The position numbers were made by a program, and so were the translations under genes. A stretch of 64,000 nucleotides of DNA from Gp6-AA40 sp035492455 (lineage in GTDB: Bacteria; Acidobacteriota; Vicinamibacteria; Vicinamibacterales; UBA2999): assembly GCA_035492455.1 (NCBI GenBank), contig DATJJE010000051.1, positions 58,524 to 122,523 on the forward strand. The letters are read 5' to 3'. The notes beneath the pieces are model-generated. The model searched no databases. It was not told the DNA's origin and saw only the letters and a list, made by a program, of their open reading frames with translations. Shown piece after piece: positions 16,070 through 25,470 of the stretch (the stretch's first letter is position 1; each line of letters begins with the position of its first letter).

Positions 16070-19000
16070 ATGAGCGGCCGGACGATCCTGGGTGTGCTCA
16101 CGGGCTTGGTCAGTGTTCTTCTGATCTGCGCCTCGGCGTCGGCGCAGAGTTCCAACGGCAGCATTGCGGGTGTGGTGAGAGATGCGTCGGGCGCGGTGCT
16201 GCCCGGCGTCACCGTTGAAGCCGCCAGCCCCGCGTTGATCGAAAGAGCCCGCTCGGCCGTCACCGACGGTCAGGGGCTGTACCGGATCGTGGATCTTCGT
16301 CCGGGCACCTACACCGTCACGTTCACCTTGCAGGGGTTCAGCACGTTGAAGCGTGAAGGGCTGGAGCTGACCGCGGGCTTCACCGCGACCGTCAATGGGG
16401 ATTTGAAGGTGGGCGAGCTCGCCGAAACGATCACGGTGAGCGGCGAGACGCCCGTCGTCGATCTGCAGAACGTGCGTCAGCAGACAACGCTGTCGCGCGC
16501 GACGCTGGAGGCGCTGCCCACGTCGGGCCGCATCAGTCAGCTCGTGAACTTCATCCCGGGCGCTGTCGTCGGCAACGCCGTGTGGCAGAGCGTCGGCGGA
16601 CTCGACGAGCGCGCGAATGCATTTTCCGCTCATGGCGGACGGTTCGACGACAACGCGCCGATTATCGACGGCCTGGTGCAGCGGCTACAGGGCGGCGCGG
16701 TGTTTGTCTTCAACCAGCTGACGTTCCAGGAAGTCAGCGTCGAAACCGGCGGCATCTCGGCCGACCGCAACACCGGCGGCGTGCAGATGAACATCGTGCC
16801 GAGAGACGGCGGTAACACGTTCTCCGGCAGCTTCAATACGTCGCATACGGCGCCCTCGCTGCAGGCGGACAATCTGAACGACAAACTGCGTGCGCGCGGC
16901 TTGAGCTTCTCCTCGTCTCTGAAAAAGCACTACGACACGGGGGGCGCGTTCGGCGGGCCGATTGTCCGCGACAAACTGTGGTTCTTCGCAGGAAGCCGGT
17001 TCGGGGCGAACCAGCAGTATCAACAGGGCAACTACTTCAACAAGCTGCAGAACCAGCGCGTCGGCACCGACCCGGTGTATCGCGTCACGTTCTACGAGCC
17101 GGATCTGAGCAGGCCGGCGTACACCGACGATTACTACCGCGACTTCAGCCTACGGCTCACGCTGCAGGCGAGCAAGCGCAACAAGCTCGTCATCTCTTAC
17201 GAGGCGCAGCCGAACTGCAGTTGCTTCTGGCCGATTCTCGAGCTCGGTCCGCAGAACAACGTGCAGGGTACTCCCGAGGCGGTCGGCGCGCACAACTACA
17301 AAGTGAACTATTTGCCGCTCGTCACCTGGACATCCACGGTCAGCAGCCGACTGCTCATTGAGGCAGGCGCGTCGGCAAACGTCTTCGACAACGAAACCAT
17401 GCGCACCGACTCGAGCGTCGGCACGGACACGATCGCAATCACCGAGCTGTCGACGAACTTCCGCTACGGATCGCGCGCGCTCAGCCTGACGCATGCCGGT
17501 GGATACCGCATTCAGCACAACCGGCAGTACCGTCAGCGCGCGTCGGTGTCGTACGTGACCGGAAAGCATTCGCTGAAGACCGGCGTAGACCTCGCAGAAT
17601 ATTCCGAGGGCGCGCCGGGTTGGGCTAACGACTGGAGCCAGATCAACGGCGCCCGTTCGTACACGTTCAGGGATCGCATCCCGCAGCAGGTCACCATATG
17701 GGCGGTGCCGTTCGAGGCGCTCTGGCGCTCGCGCGACATTGCGGCCTACGCACAGGATCAGTGGACCATTCAAAAGCTGACGTTGAACCTCGGCGTACGC
17801 TTGAACAACTTCAACGGCCACGCGCCGGACACGCGCATGCCCGCCGGACCGTGGGTGCCGGAACGCGACTTCCCGGCGACGAAGAACGCGCCGAATTGGT
17901 CCAACGTGAATCCGAGAATCGGCGGCGCCTACGATCTGTTCGGCAACGGCAAGACCGCGGTGAAGGCATCGATTGGGCGCTACACGCCGTACTCGATTGC
18001 GGCGGTTGATATTCCCGCCAACAACCAGGCGACCAGCACGACGCGAACCTGGAACGACAACGGCAATTACGTGCCGGATTGCGACCTGCGGAATCCGCTG
18101 CCGAACGGCGAATGCGGCGGATGGTCCGACCTGACGTTCGGACAGATCCGCGCGGGGAGCACGCGTCGGGTCGCGGACGCGCTCGGCGGCTACAACCTCC
18201 AGGATTACAACTGGCAGCTCGCCGCGCAGGTGCAGCACGAGCTGCGGCCGAACGTTGCGCTGAACGCCGGCTACTTCCGCACGTGGTATGGCAACTTCCT
18301 CGTCACCGACAACCAGGCGACCGCGGTGACCGACTACGACCAGTTCTGTGTCACCGCGCCGAGCGACCAGCGGCTGCCCGGCGGAGGGGGTAATCAGATC
18401 TGCGGGCTCTATGACATCAAACCGGCGTCCTTCGGCCGCGTCGACAACGTCGTCACCCAGCACACGCATTACGGCAAGCAGCAGGAGGTCTACAACGGCG
18501 TTGACGTCGGCATCGAGGCGCGTATGAGCCGCGGGGCGCGGTTCGAAGCGGGCGTCAGCATTGGCCGCACAGTCACCGACACCTGTGACTTCAACAAGCT
18601 GCCGCAGGTGCTTCCAAATAGCATCGGTGGGGTCGCCACATCGACGTCGGTGCTGACGCCGCGCACGGATGACTTCTGTCACATCAGCCGGCCCTGGACC
18701 GCGGCCACCGGGCTGAAGCTCGTGGCGATTTACCCGCTGCCGTGGGACTTCCAGTTCAGCGCGCTCTATTTCGACAAGCCGGGCATCCCGATTGTCGCCA
18801 GTCGCGCGTATACCAACGCCGAGATTCGCCAGTCACTCGGTCGCGATCTCGGCCAGTGCCGCGGCGCGGCGACGTGCAACGCCAGCGTGGTGATCAACGT
18901 GACGCCTGACAACAGTCGCTTCGAAGATCGGCTGCGGCAGATGGACATTCGCTTCTCGCGCTCGTTGCGCCTGGGCAAGCTGCGCGTGCGCGGCAATGGC

Positions 19001-19141
19001 GACCTCTACAACCTGTTCAACGCAAGCAACGTGCTGAACATGACCACACGCTACTCGGGGACCAACGGCGGCCAGTGGCTGCGGCCGCTGCAGATCCTCG
19101 GAGGCCGGATGTTCAAGATCAGCGCGCAGGTCGATTTCTAA
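16070..19141 (+). CDS. TonB-dependent receptor, Oar-like, with carboxypeptidase-regulatory N-terminus
   Basis: A 1023-residue outer-membrane protein. The signal peptide ends near ASAQ; a carboxypeptidase-regulatory domain follows (GSIAGVVRDASGAVLPGVTVEA...LYRIVDLRPGTYTVTF), then a plug domain (about 120-240) and a large barrel ending in the BAM-recognised terminal Phe (ISAQVDF). No TonB-box can be pinpointed. The closest relative here is the receptor at 30857-33916, with matching blocks such as NQICGLYD and GRTVTD. It precedes an SGVW-family protein, an arrangement repeated in the window. Substrate unknown. Confidence 0.9.
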   Translation: MSGRTILGVLTGLVSVLLICASASAQSSNGSIAGVVRDASGAVLPGVTVEAASPALIERARSAVTDGQGLYRIVDLRPGTYTVTFTLQGFSTLKREGLELTAGFTATVNGDLKVGELAETITVSGETPVVDLQNVRQQTTLSRATLEALPTSGRISQLVNFIPGAVVGNAVWQSVGGLDERANAFSAHGGRFDDNAPIIDGLVQRLQGGAVFVFNQLTFQEVSVETGGISADRNTGGVQMNIVPRDGGNTFSGSFNTSHTAPSLQADNLNDKLRARGLSFSSSLKKHYDTGGAFGGPIVRDKLWFFAGSRFGANQQYQQGNYFNKLQNQRVGTDPVYRVTFYEPDLSRPAYTDDYYRDFSLRLTLQASKRNKLVISYEAQPNCSCFWPILELGPQNNVQGTPEAVGAHNYKVNYLPLVTWTSTVSSRLLIEAGASANVFDNETMRTDSSVGTDTIAITELSTNFRYGSRALSLTHAGGYRIQHNRQYRQRASVSYVTGKHSLKTGVDLAEYSEGAPGWANDWSQINGARSYTFRDRIPQQVTIWAVPFEALWRSRDIAAYAQDQWTIQKLTLNLGVRLNNFNGHAPDTRMPAGPWVPERDFPATKNAPNWSNVNPRIGGAYDLFGNGKTAVKASIGRYTPYSIAAVDIPANNQATSTTRTWNDNGNYVPDCDLRNPLPNGECGGWSDLTFGQIRAGSTRRVADALGGYNLQDYNWQLAAQVQHELRPNVALNAGYFRTWYGNFLVTDNQATAVTDYDQFCVTAPSDQRLPGGGGNQICGLYDIKPASFGRVDNVVTQHTHYGKQQEVYNGVDVGIEARMSRGARFEAGVSIGRTVTDTCDFNKLPQVLPNSIGGVATSTSVLTPRTDDFCHISRPWTAATGLKLVAIYPLPWDFQFSALYFDKPGIPIVASRAYTNAEIRQSLGRDLGQCRGAATCNASVVINVTPDNSRFEDRLRQMDIRFSRSLRLGKLRVRGNGDLYNLFNASNVLNMTTRYSGTNGGQWLRPLQILGGRMFKISAQVDF

Positions 19142-19183
19142 AGCACGAAGGACGCGAGGATACGAAGGACGTAGGTCAGGAAG

Positions 19184-20005
19184 ATGAACAGGATACGTGC
19201 CGTAATTGCGATGACCGTGTTCGGTATCGCGGTCGCGATGCTCGTACACACGAACGCGCAGAACCGTGTCACGACGATCGGCGGCGGCGGCACCCCGTTG
19301 GTGCCTGACAGCCAGGTGAATGGGCCGGTGCCGCGTATGCCCGACGGCCATCCCGATCTGTCGGGGCCATGGCTCGGCGGCGGGTCGAACGCGGACATCG
19401 AGCGCGAAGGCGGACTGAAGCCCGGCGAGCTGCCGCTGCTGCCATGGGCGAAGCAGCTTCGCGACGGCCGCAAGGAGCAGGACGAGCCGTACGTCGCGTG
19501 CACGCCGATGAGCGTGCCGCGCATCAATCCGTTTCCGTGGAAGATGGTCTACAGCCTGACGCCGAAAGGCATCACGGAAATCTACATCCTCCACGAGCTC
19601 GGTGATGCCGGCGCACATCGCGTCATCTACATGGACGGCCGCAAGCATCCCGATGCCAGGCATCTCTTCCCGACGTGGTACGGACATTCGATAGGCCACT
19701 GGGAAGGGGACACGCTCGTCATCGATACCGTCGGCTACAACGACAAGTTCTGGTTCGACAGCCGCGGCACGCCGCATACCGAGCAGCTGCACACGATCGA
19801 GCGGTTCTCGCGGCCGAACTTCGGAACGCTCATCAACGACTTCACGCTCGAAGATCCGGGCGCGTATTCACGGCCGGTGAAGCTGCAGTTCACGGCGCGC
19901 CGCGTGCGCCAGGACGTCGAGCTGATGGAAGACATCTGCACCGAAGACAACCAGGCGGGCATTGCGGGGGGCTACAAGCTGAATCCGAACAACGAACAGC
20001 GATAA
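19184..20005 (+). CDS. Secreted SGVW-family protein
   Basis: 273 residues with an N-terminal export signal (VIAMTVFGIAVAMLVHTNAQ). Shared signatures are HPDLSGPWLGG, IYMDGRKHPD, GHSIGHWEGDTLVIDTVGYND, HTEQLHTIERFSRPNFGTL, LEDPGAYSRPVKL and a late acidic ICTEDN. It is the single-domain form of the module in the protein at 10743. It follows the receptor by 42 bases and precedes the second receptor by 45, so the three are probably one unit. No function is known; an exported enzyme or ligand-binding partner of the receptors is a guess. Confidence 0.7.
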   Translation: MNRIRAVIAMTVFGIAVAMLVHTNAQNRVTTIGGGGTPLVPDSQVNGPVPRMPDGHPDLSGPWLGGGSNADIEREGGLKPGELPLLPWAKQLRDGRKEQDEPYVACTPMSVPRINPFPWKMVYSLTPKGITEIYILHELGDAGAHRVIYMDGRKHPDARHLFPTWYGHSIGHWEGDTLVIDTVGYNDKFWFDSRGTPHTEQLHTIERFSRPNFGTLINDFTLEDPGAYSRPVKLQFTARRVRQDVELMEDICTEDNQAGIAGGYKLNPNNEQR

Positions 20006-20050
20006 CGACGCCCATCAGCAGGGTAACGGAAGTCCTCGACGGAGGTCCGA

Positions 20051-23000
20051 ATGAGACGGCCGGTTACGGAGTTGTGTCTTGGCGTACTGATCCTTCTTCT
20101 GGCTACGACCATCGCCTCTGCGCAGTTGTCCACCGCGCAGTTGAGCGGCCGTGTGACCGACGAGAGCGGCGCGGTGCTGCCTGGCGTCACCGTGACCGCC
20201 ACGCAGACGGACACCGGGTTCATGCGAAACGGCGTGACCGACGACAGCGGTTCGTACATTCTGTCAAACCTTTCGACCGGTCCGTACCGGCTCGAGGTGA
20301 CGCTCTCGGGCTTCCGCACCTACGTGCAGACAGGCATCGTCCTGCAGGTGGCAGCATCGCCGGTCGTCAACGTCGTGCTCACCGTCGGCAATCTCGAAGA
20401 ATCGGTGACGGTCGAGGGCGCCGCGCCGCTTGTCGACGTGAAGAGTGCGGGCATCAGCGATGTCGTGCGCAATGAGGAGATCGTCCAGCTGCCGCTCAAC
20501 GGCCGCAATCCGGTCGAGCTCGTCATGATCGCGGGCGCCGCCGTGCAGACGATCACGTCGACGCAGCGTGCGCTTCCTGGCAGCCTCGGAGTCTCTGTCG
20601 CCGGCGGCCAGTCGTTCGGCGTCGCCTACGTCCTCGATGGCGCGATGCACAACAACCCGCAGGACAACCTGAACATGCCGTTTCCGTTTCCCGACGCGCT
20701 GCAGGAATTCAGCGTCGCGACGAGCGGATTGAGTGCGCAGAACGGCGTCCATTCGGGCGCCGCGGTGAACGCGGTTACGAAGTCTGGCACGAACCGGTTC
20801 TCGGGCAACGCGTTCGAGTTCGTGCGCGATCGCCGCTTCAATGCCACGAACCCGTTCTCGCCGATTGGGCCCAACGGCAAGCGACTGGATGACGGTCTGA
20901 ATCGCAACCAGTACGGCGGGACCCTCGGCGGACCGCTGATTCACAACAAGCTGTTCTTCTTCGGCGGCTATCAGGCGACGAGGGTGCACCAGCAACCGCC
21001 GGCGAACATCGCGTGGGTGCCAACGGCACAGATGCTCGCTGGTGACTTCTCGACGTTCGCCTCGCCTGCGTGCAATGGTGGCCGGCAGATCACGCTGCGC
21101 GGTGGCTTCGAGAACAACCGCATCGATCCGTCGAAATTCAGTCCGGCGGCGCTCGCGCTGGTGAAATACCTGCCGAAGACCACCGATCCGTGCGGCCAGG
21201 TGACGTATACGCTCGGCAACGATAGCGACGAGCGGCAGTACGTCAGCCGCGTGGACTATCAGCGCACCTCCGACGACACGATCTTCGCCCGCTATATGGC
21301 GACGAAGTTCGACAAGCCGATTCCGATGCGCGAAGGGGACACTCCGCTGTCGTTGTGGGACGCGCAGAACAACATGAACGTGCTCGGTTTCGACGCACTG
21401 GCGCACTCGCTGGCCGTTGGCGACACGCGCGTGTTCGGATCCAACACTGTGAATTCGCTGCGCTTTACCTATAACCGCAGCGGCGTGTATCGCCTCGCGC
21501 CGCAGACGTTCGAGCCGCACGACATCGGCTCCGACGTCTACAGCTACGCGCCGCACGTCGGCGTGTTCATCGTCTCGGGCAACGGCTTCCAGGTGAACAA
21601 CCCGGGTCCGAGCCGGTTCACGATGAATGCGTCGCAGATCAGCAACGACCTTACGATCGTGCGCGGCGATCATCAGTTGGCGATTGGTGGCAGCATCGCC
21701 TACTGGCAGTTCCACTTCCTCTCGCACGCGCGCTCCGGCGGCAATTGGACGTTCAACGGACTGGCGACAGGACTGGGCCTCGCCGACTTGCTGGTCGGAC
21801 GGGTCGGCCGGTTGGAGCACGGCGGCCCCGCCATTCTTCCGATGGAGCAGTGGTATACGGGCCTCTACGCGCAGGATGCATGGCGGACGACGAGCCGAAT
21901 CACCATCAACGCGGGCGTGCGATGGGAGCCGTATTTCGGCCAGACCGTGACCAACGGTTCGGTCTACAACTTCAGCCTCGACAACTTCAAGAACAACGTC
22001 AAGACGACTCAGTACGTCAACGCGCCCGCCGGGCTCATCTATCCCGGCGACCCCGGCTTCCCCCCTGGGCGATCGGGGCTCAACAAACAGTGGTGGAACT
22101 TCTCGCCGCGTGTCGGCTTGGCGTGGGATGTGAGCGGCAACGGTCGCACGGCGGTTCGCGGATCGTACGGCCTGACGTATGACCTGCCAAACGGCGAGTA
22201 CGAGTTGATCAACGCAAACTCGCCGCCCTTCGGCAACCGCACGCTGGTCGAGGATCCTCCGGGCGGATTCGATCACCCCTACACGCAATTCGGCGGCGAT
22301 CCGCATCCATTTGTAACCGGCCGCGATACGCCATTTATCGCCTACGGTGCGTTCGGGGCGGTGGATCCGAACATCAACTCGCCGCGCATTCAGCAATGGA
22401 ACGTAACGGTCGAAAAGCAGTTCGGGCGCGCGTGGCAGGCGGAGGCGAGCTACATCGGCAGCTACACAGATCGGCTGTGGAACCAGGTGGCAATCAATCC
22501 GGGTGTGTTCCTCGGCCTCGGACCGTGCACGCTGGACGGTGTGTTCTACCCGACGTGCAGCACCAACGGAAATCTCAATCAGCGCCGGGTCTATTCGCTG
22601 AACAATGTGAACCCTGCGGCGGCGCGGCTGATCGGCAACATGGACATTCACATGTCGAATGGCGAGCAGGCGTATCGCGGCATGAAGCTGTCGTTCCAGC
22701 GGCGCGCCGGATCCGGGCTGAGCGCCAGCGGCAACTACACGCTGTCGCGCTGTTACGGCGATCCCGCTTTCCAGACCGGCGGCTTCCCGCAGATCGCGAA
22801 CGGCTACACCGATCCGCAGCATCCAGAGGCCGATCGTGGACCGTGCGATCAGGATCGGAAGCACATCGCCGTGTTCAACGCCGGCGCGCAGGTGCCGCGC
22901 CTTGATAATCACGCGATGCGCGTGGCGTTCTCGGACTGGCGTGTATCGGGGATCTTCAGCGCGCGCTCAGGGCAGCCGCTGAACGTCATTTCCGGCTCCG

Positions 23001-23392
23001 ACCGCGCCCTCACGGGCCTCCAGAATCAGCGCGTCGATCAGATTCTGCCGAACCCGTACGGCGATAAGACGCTCAATAACTGGCTCAATCCCGCGGCGTT
23101 TGCGCTCCCCGCGCTCGGCACGCTCGGCAACTTCAAGCGCAACAGCGTGAGAGCGCCTGGGTTCCGGACACTCGACGTCGCGATCTCACGTCTCGTGCCG
23201 TTCGGCGCGAGTCGCAATCTCGAGCTGCGCATCGAGACGTTCAACCTCCTGAACACGTTCAACTGGGGGCCGCCGGGACTGATCAATTCGGACCGTACGC
23301 ACATCAACTTCAGCGCGGGTTCCTTCGGCCGCATCACAACGATGCAGGGCGCGCCGCGGATTATGCAGTTTGGAGTGAAGTACGGGTTCTAG
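20051..23392 (+). CDS. TonB-dependent receptor, Oar-like, second subtype
   Basis: 1113 residues, signal peptide ending near ASAQ. The carboxypeptidase-regulatory domain (AQLSGRVTDESGAVLPGVTVTA) precedes a plug with the QLPLNGRNPVELVMIAGA block typical of this subtype, then a barrel ending QFGVKYGF. It is clearly a different branch from the receptors at 16070 and 30857: the plug wording and barrel blocks differ. The GGAGG ribosome binding site is just upstream of ATG 20051. A short hairpin at 23401-23422 lies directly behind the stop. Substrate unknown; large organic ligands are plausible. Confidence 0.9.
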   Translation: MRRPVTELCLGVLILLLATTIASAQLSTAQLSGRVTDESGAVLPGVTVTATQTDTGFMRNGVTDDSGSYILSNLSTGPYRLEVTLSGFRTYVQTGIVLQVAASPVVNVVLTVGNLEESVTVEGAAPLVDVKSAGISDVVRNEEIVQLPLNGRNPVELVMIAGAAVQTITSTQRALPGSLGVSVAGGQSFGVAYVLDGAMHNNPQDNLNMPFPFPDALQEFSVATSGLSAQNGVHSGAAVNAVTKSGTNRFSGNAFEFVRDRRFNATNPFSPIGPNGKRLDDGLNRNQYGGTLGGPLIHNKLFFFGGYQATRVHQQPPANIAWVPTAQMLAGDFSTFASPACNGGRQITLRGGFENNRIDPSKFSPAALALVKYLPKTTDPCGQVTYTLGNDSDERQYVSRVDYQRTSDDTIFARYMATKFDKPIPMREGDTPLSLWDAQNNMNVLGFDALAHSLAVGDTRVFGSNTVNSLRFTYNRSGVYRLAPQTFEPHDIGSDVYSYAPHVGVFIVSGNGFQVNNPGPSRFTMNASQISNDLTIVRGDHQLAIGGSIAYWQFHFLSHARSGGNWTFNGLATGLGLADLLVGRVGRLEHGGPAILPMEQWYTGLYAQDAWRTTSRITINAGVRWEPYFGQTVTNGSVYNFSLDNFKNNVKTTQYVNAPAGLIYPGDPGFPPGRSGLNKQWWNFSPRVGLAWDVSGNGRTAVRGSYGLTYDLPNGEYELINANSPPFGNRTLVEDPPGGFDHPYTQFGGDPHPFVTGRDTPFIAYGAFGAVDPNINSPRIQQWNVTVEKQFGRAWQAEASYIGSYTDRLWNQVAINPGVFLGLGPCTLDGVFYPTCSTNGNLNQRRVYSLNNVNPAAARLIGNMDIHMSNGEQAYRGMKLSFQRRAGSGLSASGNYTLSRCYGDPAFQTGGFPQIANGYTDPQHPEADRGPCDQDRKHIAVFNAGAQVPRLDNHAMRVAFSDWRVSGIFSARSGQPLNVISGSDRALTGLQNQRVDQILPNPYGDKTLNNWLNPAAFALPALGTLGNFKRNSVRAPGFRTLDVAISRLVPFGASRNLELRIETFNLLNTFNWGPPGLINSDRTHINFSAGSFGRITTMQGAPRIMQFGVKYGF

Positions 23393-23400
23393 ATGGACCG

Positions 23401-23422
23401 GGGCGGGTCTGAAGACCCGCCC
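23401..23422. terminator. Hairpin between convergent genes (GGACC-TGA hairpin family, variant)
   Basis: GGGCGGGTCT-GA-AGACCCGCCC is a perfect 10-base inverted repeat with a GA centre. It lies 9 bases after one stop and 16 before the opposing one, fitting a bidirectional terminator, although there is no T-tract. The centre and spacing match the other three hairpins of the family. Confidence 0.6.
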
Positions 23423-23437
23423 CCACACTGCCAGGTG

Positions 23438-24226
23438 CTACGACTTCGAATACCAATTCAGCAGACGAACTTCAATTCCTGATCCCTTCAACGCATCGGC
23501 GAACTCCTGAATGTTCTGCCCCATGTAGTGGTACGGGATCGCGACCTTCGGCTTGAACTCCTTCACGCATGCCGCCGCTTCGGCCGGCGTCATGGTGTAC
23601 GGCAGGTTCATCGGCATCAGCGCCGCATTCACGTCCTTCACCCACGTTGACATCGCCGGCACGCACTCCGTATCGCCCGCGACGTAAATCTGCGCGGCCT
23701 TCAGCTGCCGCACATCCGCCAGCTTGTCGCTGAAGGCAAGGACGTAGCCCTGGCCGCGTCCTCTCGGGTGATAGAACTGGCCGGCGGACGGACCGCGCGT
23801 GACGTTGTACGCCGGCACCGAGATGACCGTGATGCCGACCAGCGACTGGTCGTTGGTCCGCATCTGGTTGTTCTGCATGACCGTCGGATCCGGGATCTGC
23901 TTCATGTCCGCGACGGCCTGCGGTACGACGACCGGCGCGCCCGGCTTGCGCAGCTTCGCCACGGCGGCCGGGTCGTAATGGTCTCCGTGTATGTCTGTAA
24001 CCAGGATGAGATCGGCCGGTTTTGCCTTGGAGAGGTCCGCCATCATCGTCACCGGGTCGACGATGACGACCTTGTTGCCCTGTTCGATTTGCACGCTGGC
24101 GTGGCCCAGCGCGGTAATGGTGAGGGCGCCGCCGGGCGCCTCCACGGTGGTCGTCGTGGGCATCTGGGCGTATCCCACGGCCGCCGCCAATACAACCAGT
24201 AACGCCACGCTCCACCGGCGTTTCAT
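23438..24226 (-). CDS. UlaG-like MBL-fold metal-dependent hydrolase, exported
   Basis: 262 residues after choosing ATG 24226, which has an AAGGAGG-type site and a signal peptide ending GYAQ. The metal motif is TDIHGDHYDP, in which the first histidine of HxHxDH is Asp, followed by AGDTECVPAM and the late IPYHYMG histidine. These suit the small UlaG-like L-ascorbate-6-phosphate lactonase-type family, but export to the periplasm argues against that substrate. It is divergent from the diheme cytochrome gene, with overlapping -10 elements between them. Confidence 0.82.
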   Translation of the reverse strand: MKRRWSVALLVVLAAAVGYAQMPTTTTVEAPGGALTITALGHASVQIEQGNKVVIVDPVTMMADLSKAKPADLILVTDIHGDHYDPAAVAKLRKPGAPVVVPQAVADMKQIPDPTVMQNNQMRTNDQSLVGITVISVPAYNVTRGPSAGQFYHPRGRGQGYVLAFSDKLADVRQLKAAQIYVAGDTECVPAMSTWVKDVNAALMPMNLPYTMTPAEAAACVKEFKPKVAIPYHYMGQNIQEFADALKGSGIEVRLLNWYSKS

Positions 24227-24256
24227 AAAGTCCTCCTTTCGCCGCGACGCGGCGGG

Positions 24257-24264
24257 ATTATACT
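24257..24264. promoter_or_regulatory. Overlapping divergent -10 elements
   Basis: The sequence ATTATACT reads as TATACT on + (24259-24264) for the cytochrome gene and as a perfect TATAAT on - (24262-24257) for the hydrolase. Matching -35 boxes are weak on both sides. Because the two -10 elements share four bases, polymerase could occupy only one at a time. Confidence 0.5.
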
Positions 24265-24309
24265 CCGCGACAGCAGCGACGGCGACGGATACATCACGGA
24301 GGATCACCT

Positions 24310-25461
24310 ATGACAGTCGGAGCGAGGCGGGTGTTTGCAGGGGCCGCGATCGTCTGCGCGGCGTCTCTGGTGGCAACGGCCGGTCTGCGCGCACAGACCG
24401 CCCCTGAACGCGTCCCCATGGTGGAGGAAACCTTCAAGACCGTCCAGTTGCTGCGCGGCATACCGACGGATACCTTCTTCGAGGTAATGGGGACGTTTGC
24501 CAGCTCGATGGGCAACGACTGCACCTTCTGCCATGCGTCCAACGCCGCCCTCGACAAGTCGGCGTTCGCGACGCAGACGCCGCGCATCCAGCGCGCGCGG
24601 CAGATGATTACGATGGTGCAGACGATCAACAAGCAGTTCTTCGGCGGTGCACAGCGGGTGACGTGCTTCACCTGCCACGGCGGCAGCAACGTGCCGAAAG
24701 CCGACCCCAGCTTCATGTCGCAGTACGGCGAGCCGGTGCTCGACCCCGACGCGCGCGACTTCCTCACAGACGCGACCATCAACGTGAATCAGGTGTTCGA
24801 GAAATACCTGCAGGCACTCGGCGGCGCGGACAAGCTGGCGAAGCTGACGAGTTACGCGGCGAAGGGGACCTACTCGGGATTCGATACCGATCGCAGCACG
24901 GTGCCGATCGAGCTCTACGCCAAGGCGCCCAACCAGGAATCCATCGTCGTACACCTGACGATCGGCGCGAGCACGCGCGTATTCGACGGCACCAATGCGT
25001 GGGTCGCCGGGCCCGAGCAGCCGCTGCCGCTGTTGACGCTGACGGGCGGCAACATCGACCGCGCCCGGCTGTCCGCGCTGGCAAATTTCCCGGTCGGCCT
25101 GCAGAAGGCCTATCCGCAGTGGCGCGCCGGCCGCACCATCCTCAACGACAAGGACGTCATCGTCCTGCAGGCGACGGTCAACGGCGATCGCGTAGCGCAG
25201 CTGTTCTTCGATCCCACAAGTGGCTTGCTGCTGCGGCTGCTGCGGTTCACCATCACGCCCATCGCGTTCGTGCCGACGCAGATTGACTACGCGGACTATC
25301 GCGAGTTGCCGGGTCTCGGCGTGAAGATCCCGTTCCAGCGGACGCTGACGCAGACCTACATGCAGATGACGCTGCAGTTCACCGATGTTCAGGCCAACGC
25401 ACCGATCGACGCGGCAAAGTTCGCCAAGCCAGCGCCGGCGAAGCTGCAATCAGAAAAGTAG
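24310..25461 (+). CDS. Diheme c-type cytochrome, CytoC_RC-like, with C-terminal lipoprotein-sorting-like domain
   Basis: 383 residues, signal peptide ending LRAQ. Two heme sites, CTFCH and CFTCH, lie in residues about 78-125 in the pattern (N-C-x2-CH ... AR.M..MVQTIN ... CFTCHGG) of the reaction-centre cytochrome subunit family, which in non-phototrophic Acidobacteriota occurs as ordinary periplasmic cytochromes. From about residue 155 a second, beta-rich domain (GGADKLAKLTSYAAKGTYSG) resembles LolA-like folds. The FAH-fold gene follows after 9 bases, so both share a transcript. A role in periplasmic electron transfer is likely. Confidence 0.85.
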   Translation: MTVGARRVFAGAAIVCAASLVATAGLRAQTAPERVPMVEETFKTVQLLRGIPTDTFFEVMGTFASSMGNDCTFCHASNAALDKSAFATQTPRIQRARQMITMVQTINKQFFGGAQRVTCFTCHGGSNVPKADPSFMSQYGEPVLDPDARDFLTDATINVNQVFEKYLQALGGADKLAKLTSYAAKGTYSGFDTDRSTVPIELYAKAPNQESIVVHLTIGASTRVFDGTNAWVAGPEQPLPLLTLTGGNIDRARLSALANFPVGLQKAYPQWRAGRTILNDKDVIVLQATVNGDRVAQLFFDPTSGLLLRLLRFTITPIAFVPTQIDYADYRELPGLGVKIPFQRTLTQTYMQMTLQFTDVQANAPIDAAKFAKPAPAKLQSEK

Positions 25462-25470
25462 GAGGATTAC

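Noticed and set aside
17150..18682. Minus-strand frame of 510 codons
   Set aside because: Antisense to the first receptor, same reasons.
20264..22912. Minus-strand frame of 882 codons
   Set aside because: Antisense to the second TonB-dependent receptor; extremely rich in Arg/Val/Ala with no motif, a shadow frame.
24310..25461. Photosynthetic reaction-centre cytochrome as evidence of phototrophy
   Set aside because: The family occurs in many non-phototrophic Acidobacteriota and there are no chlorophyll or reaction-centre genes; the V4R-like protein does not change that.
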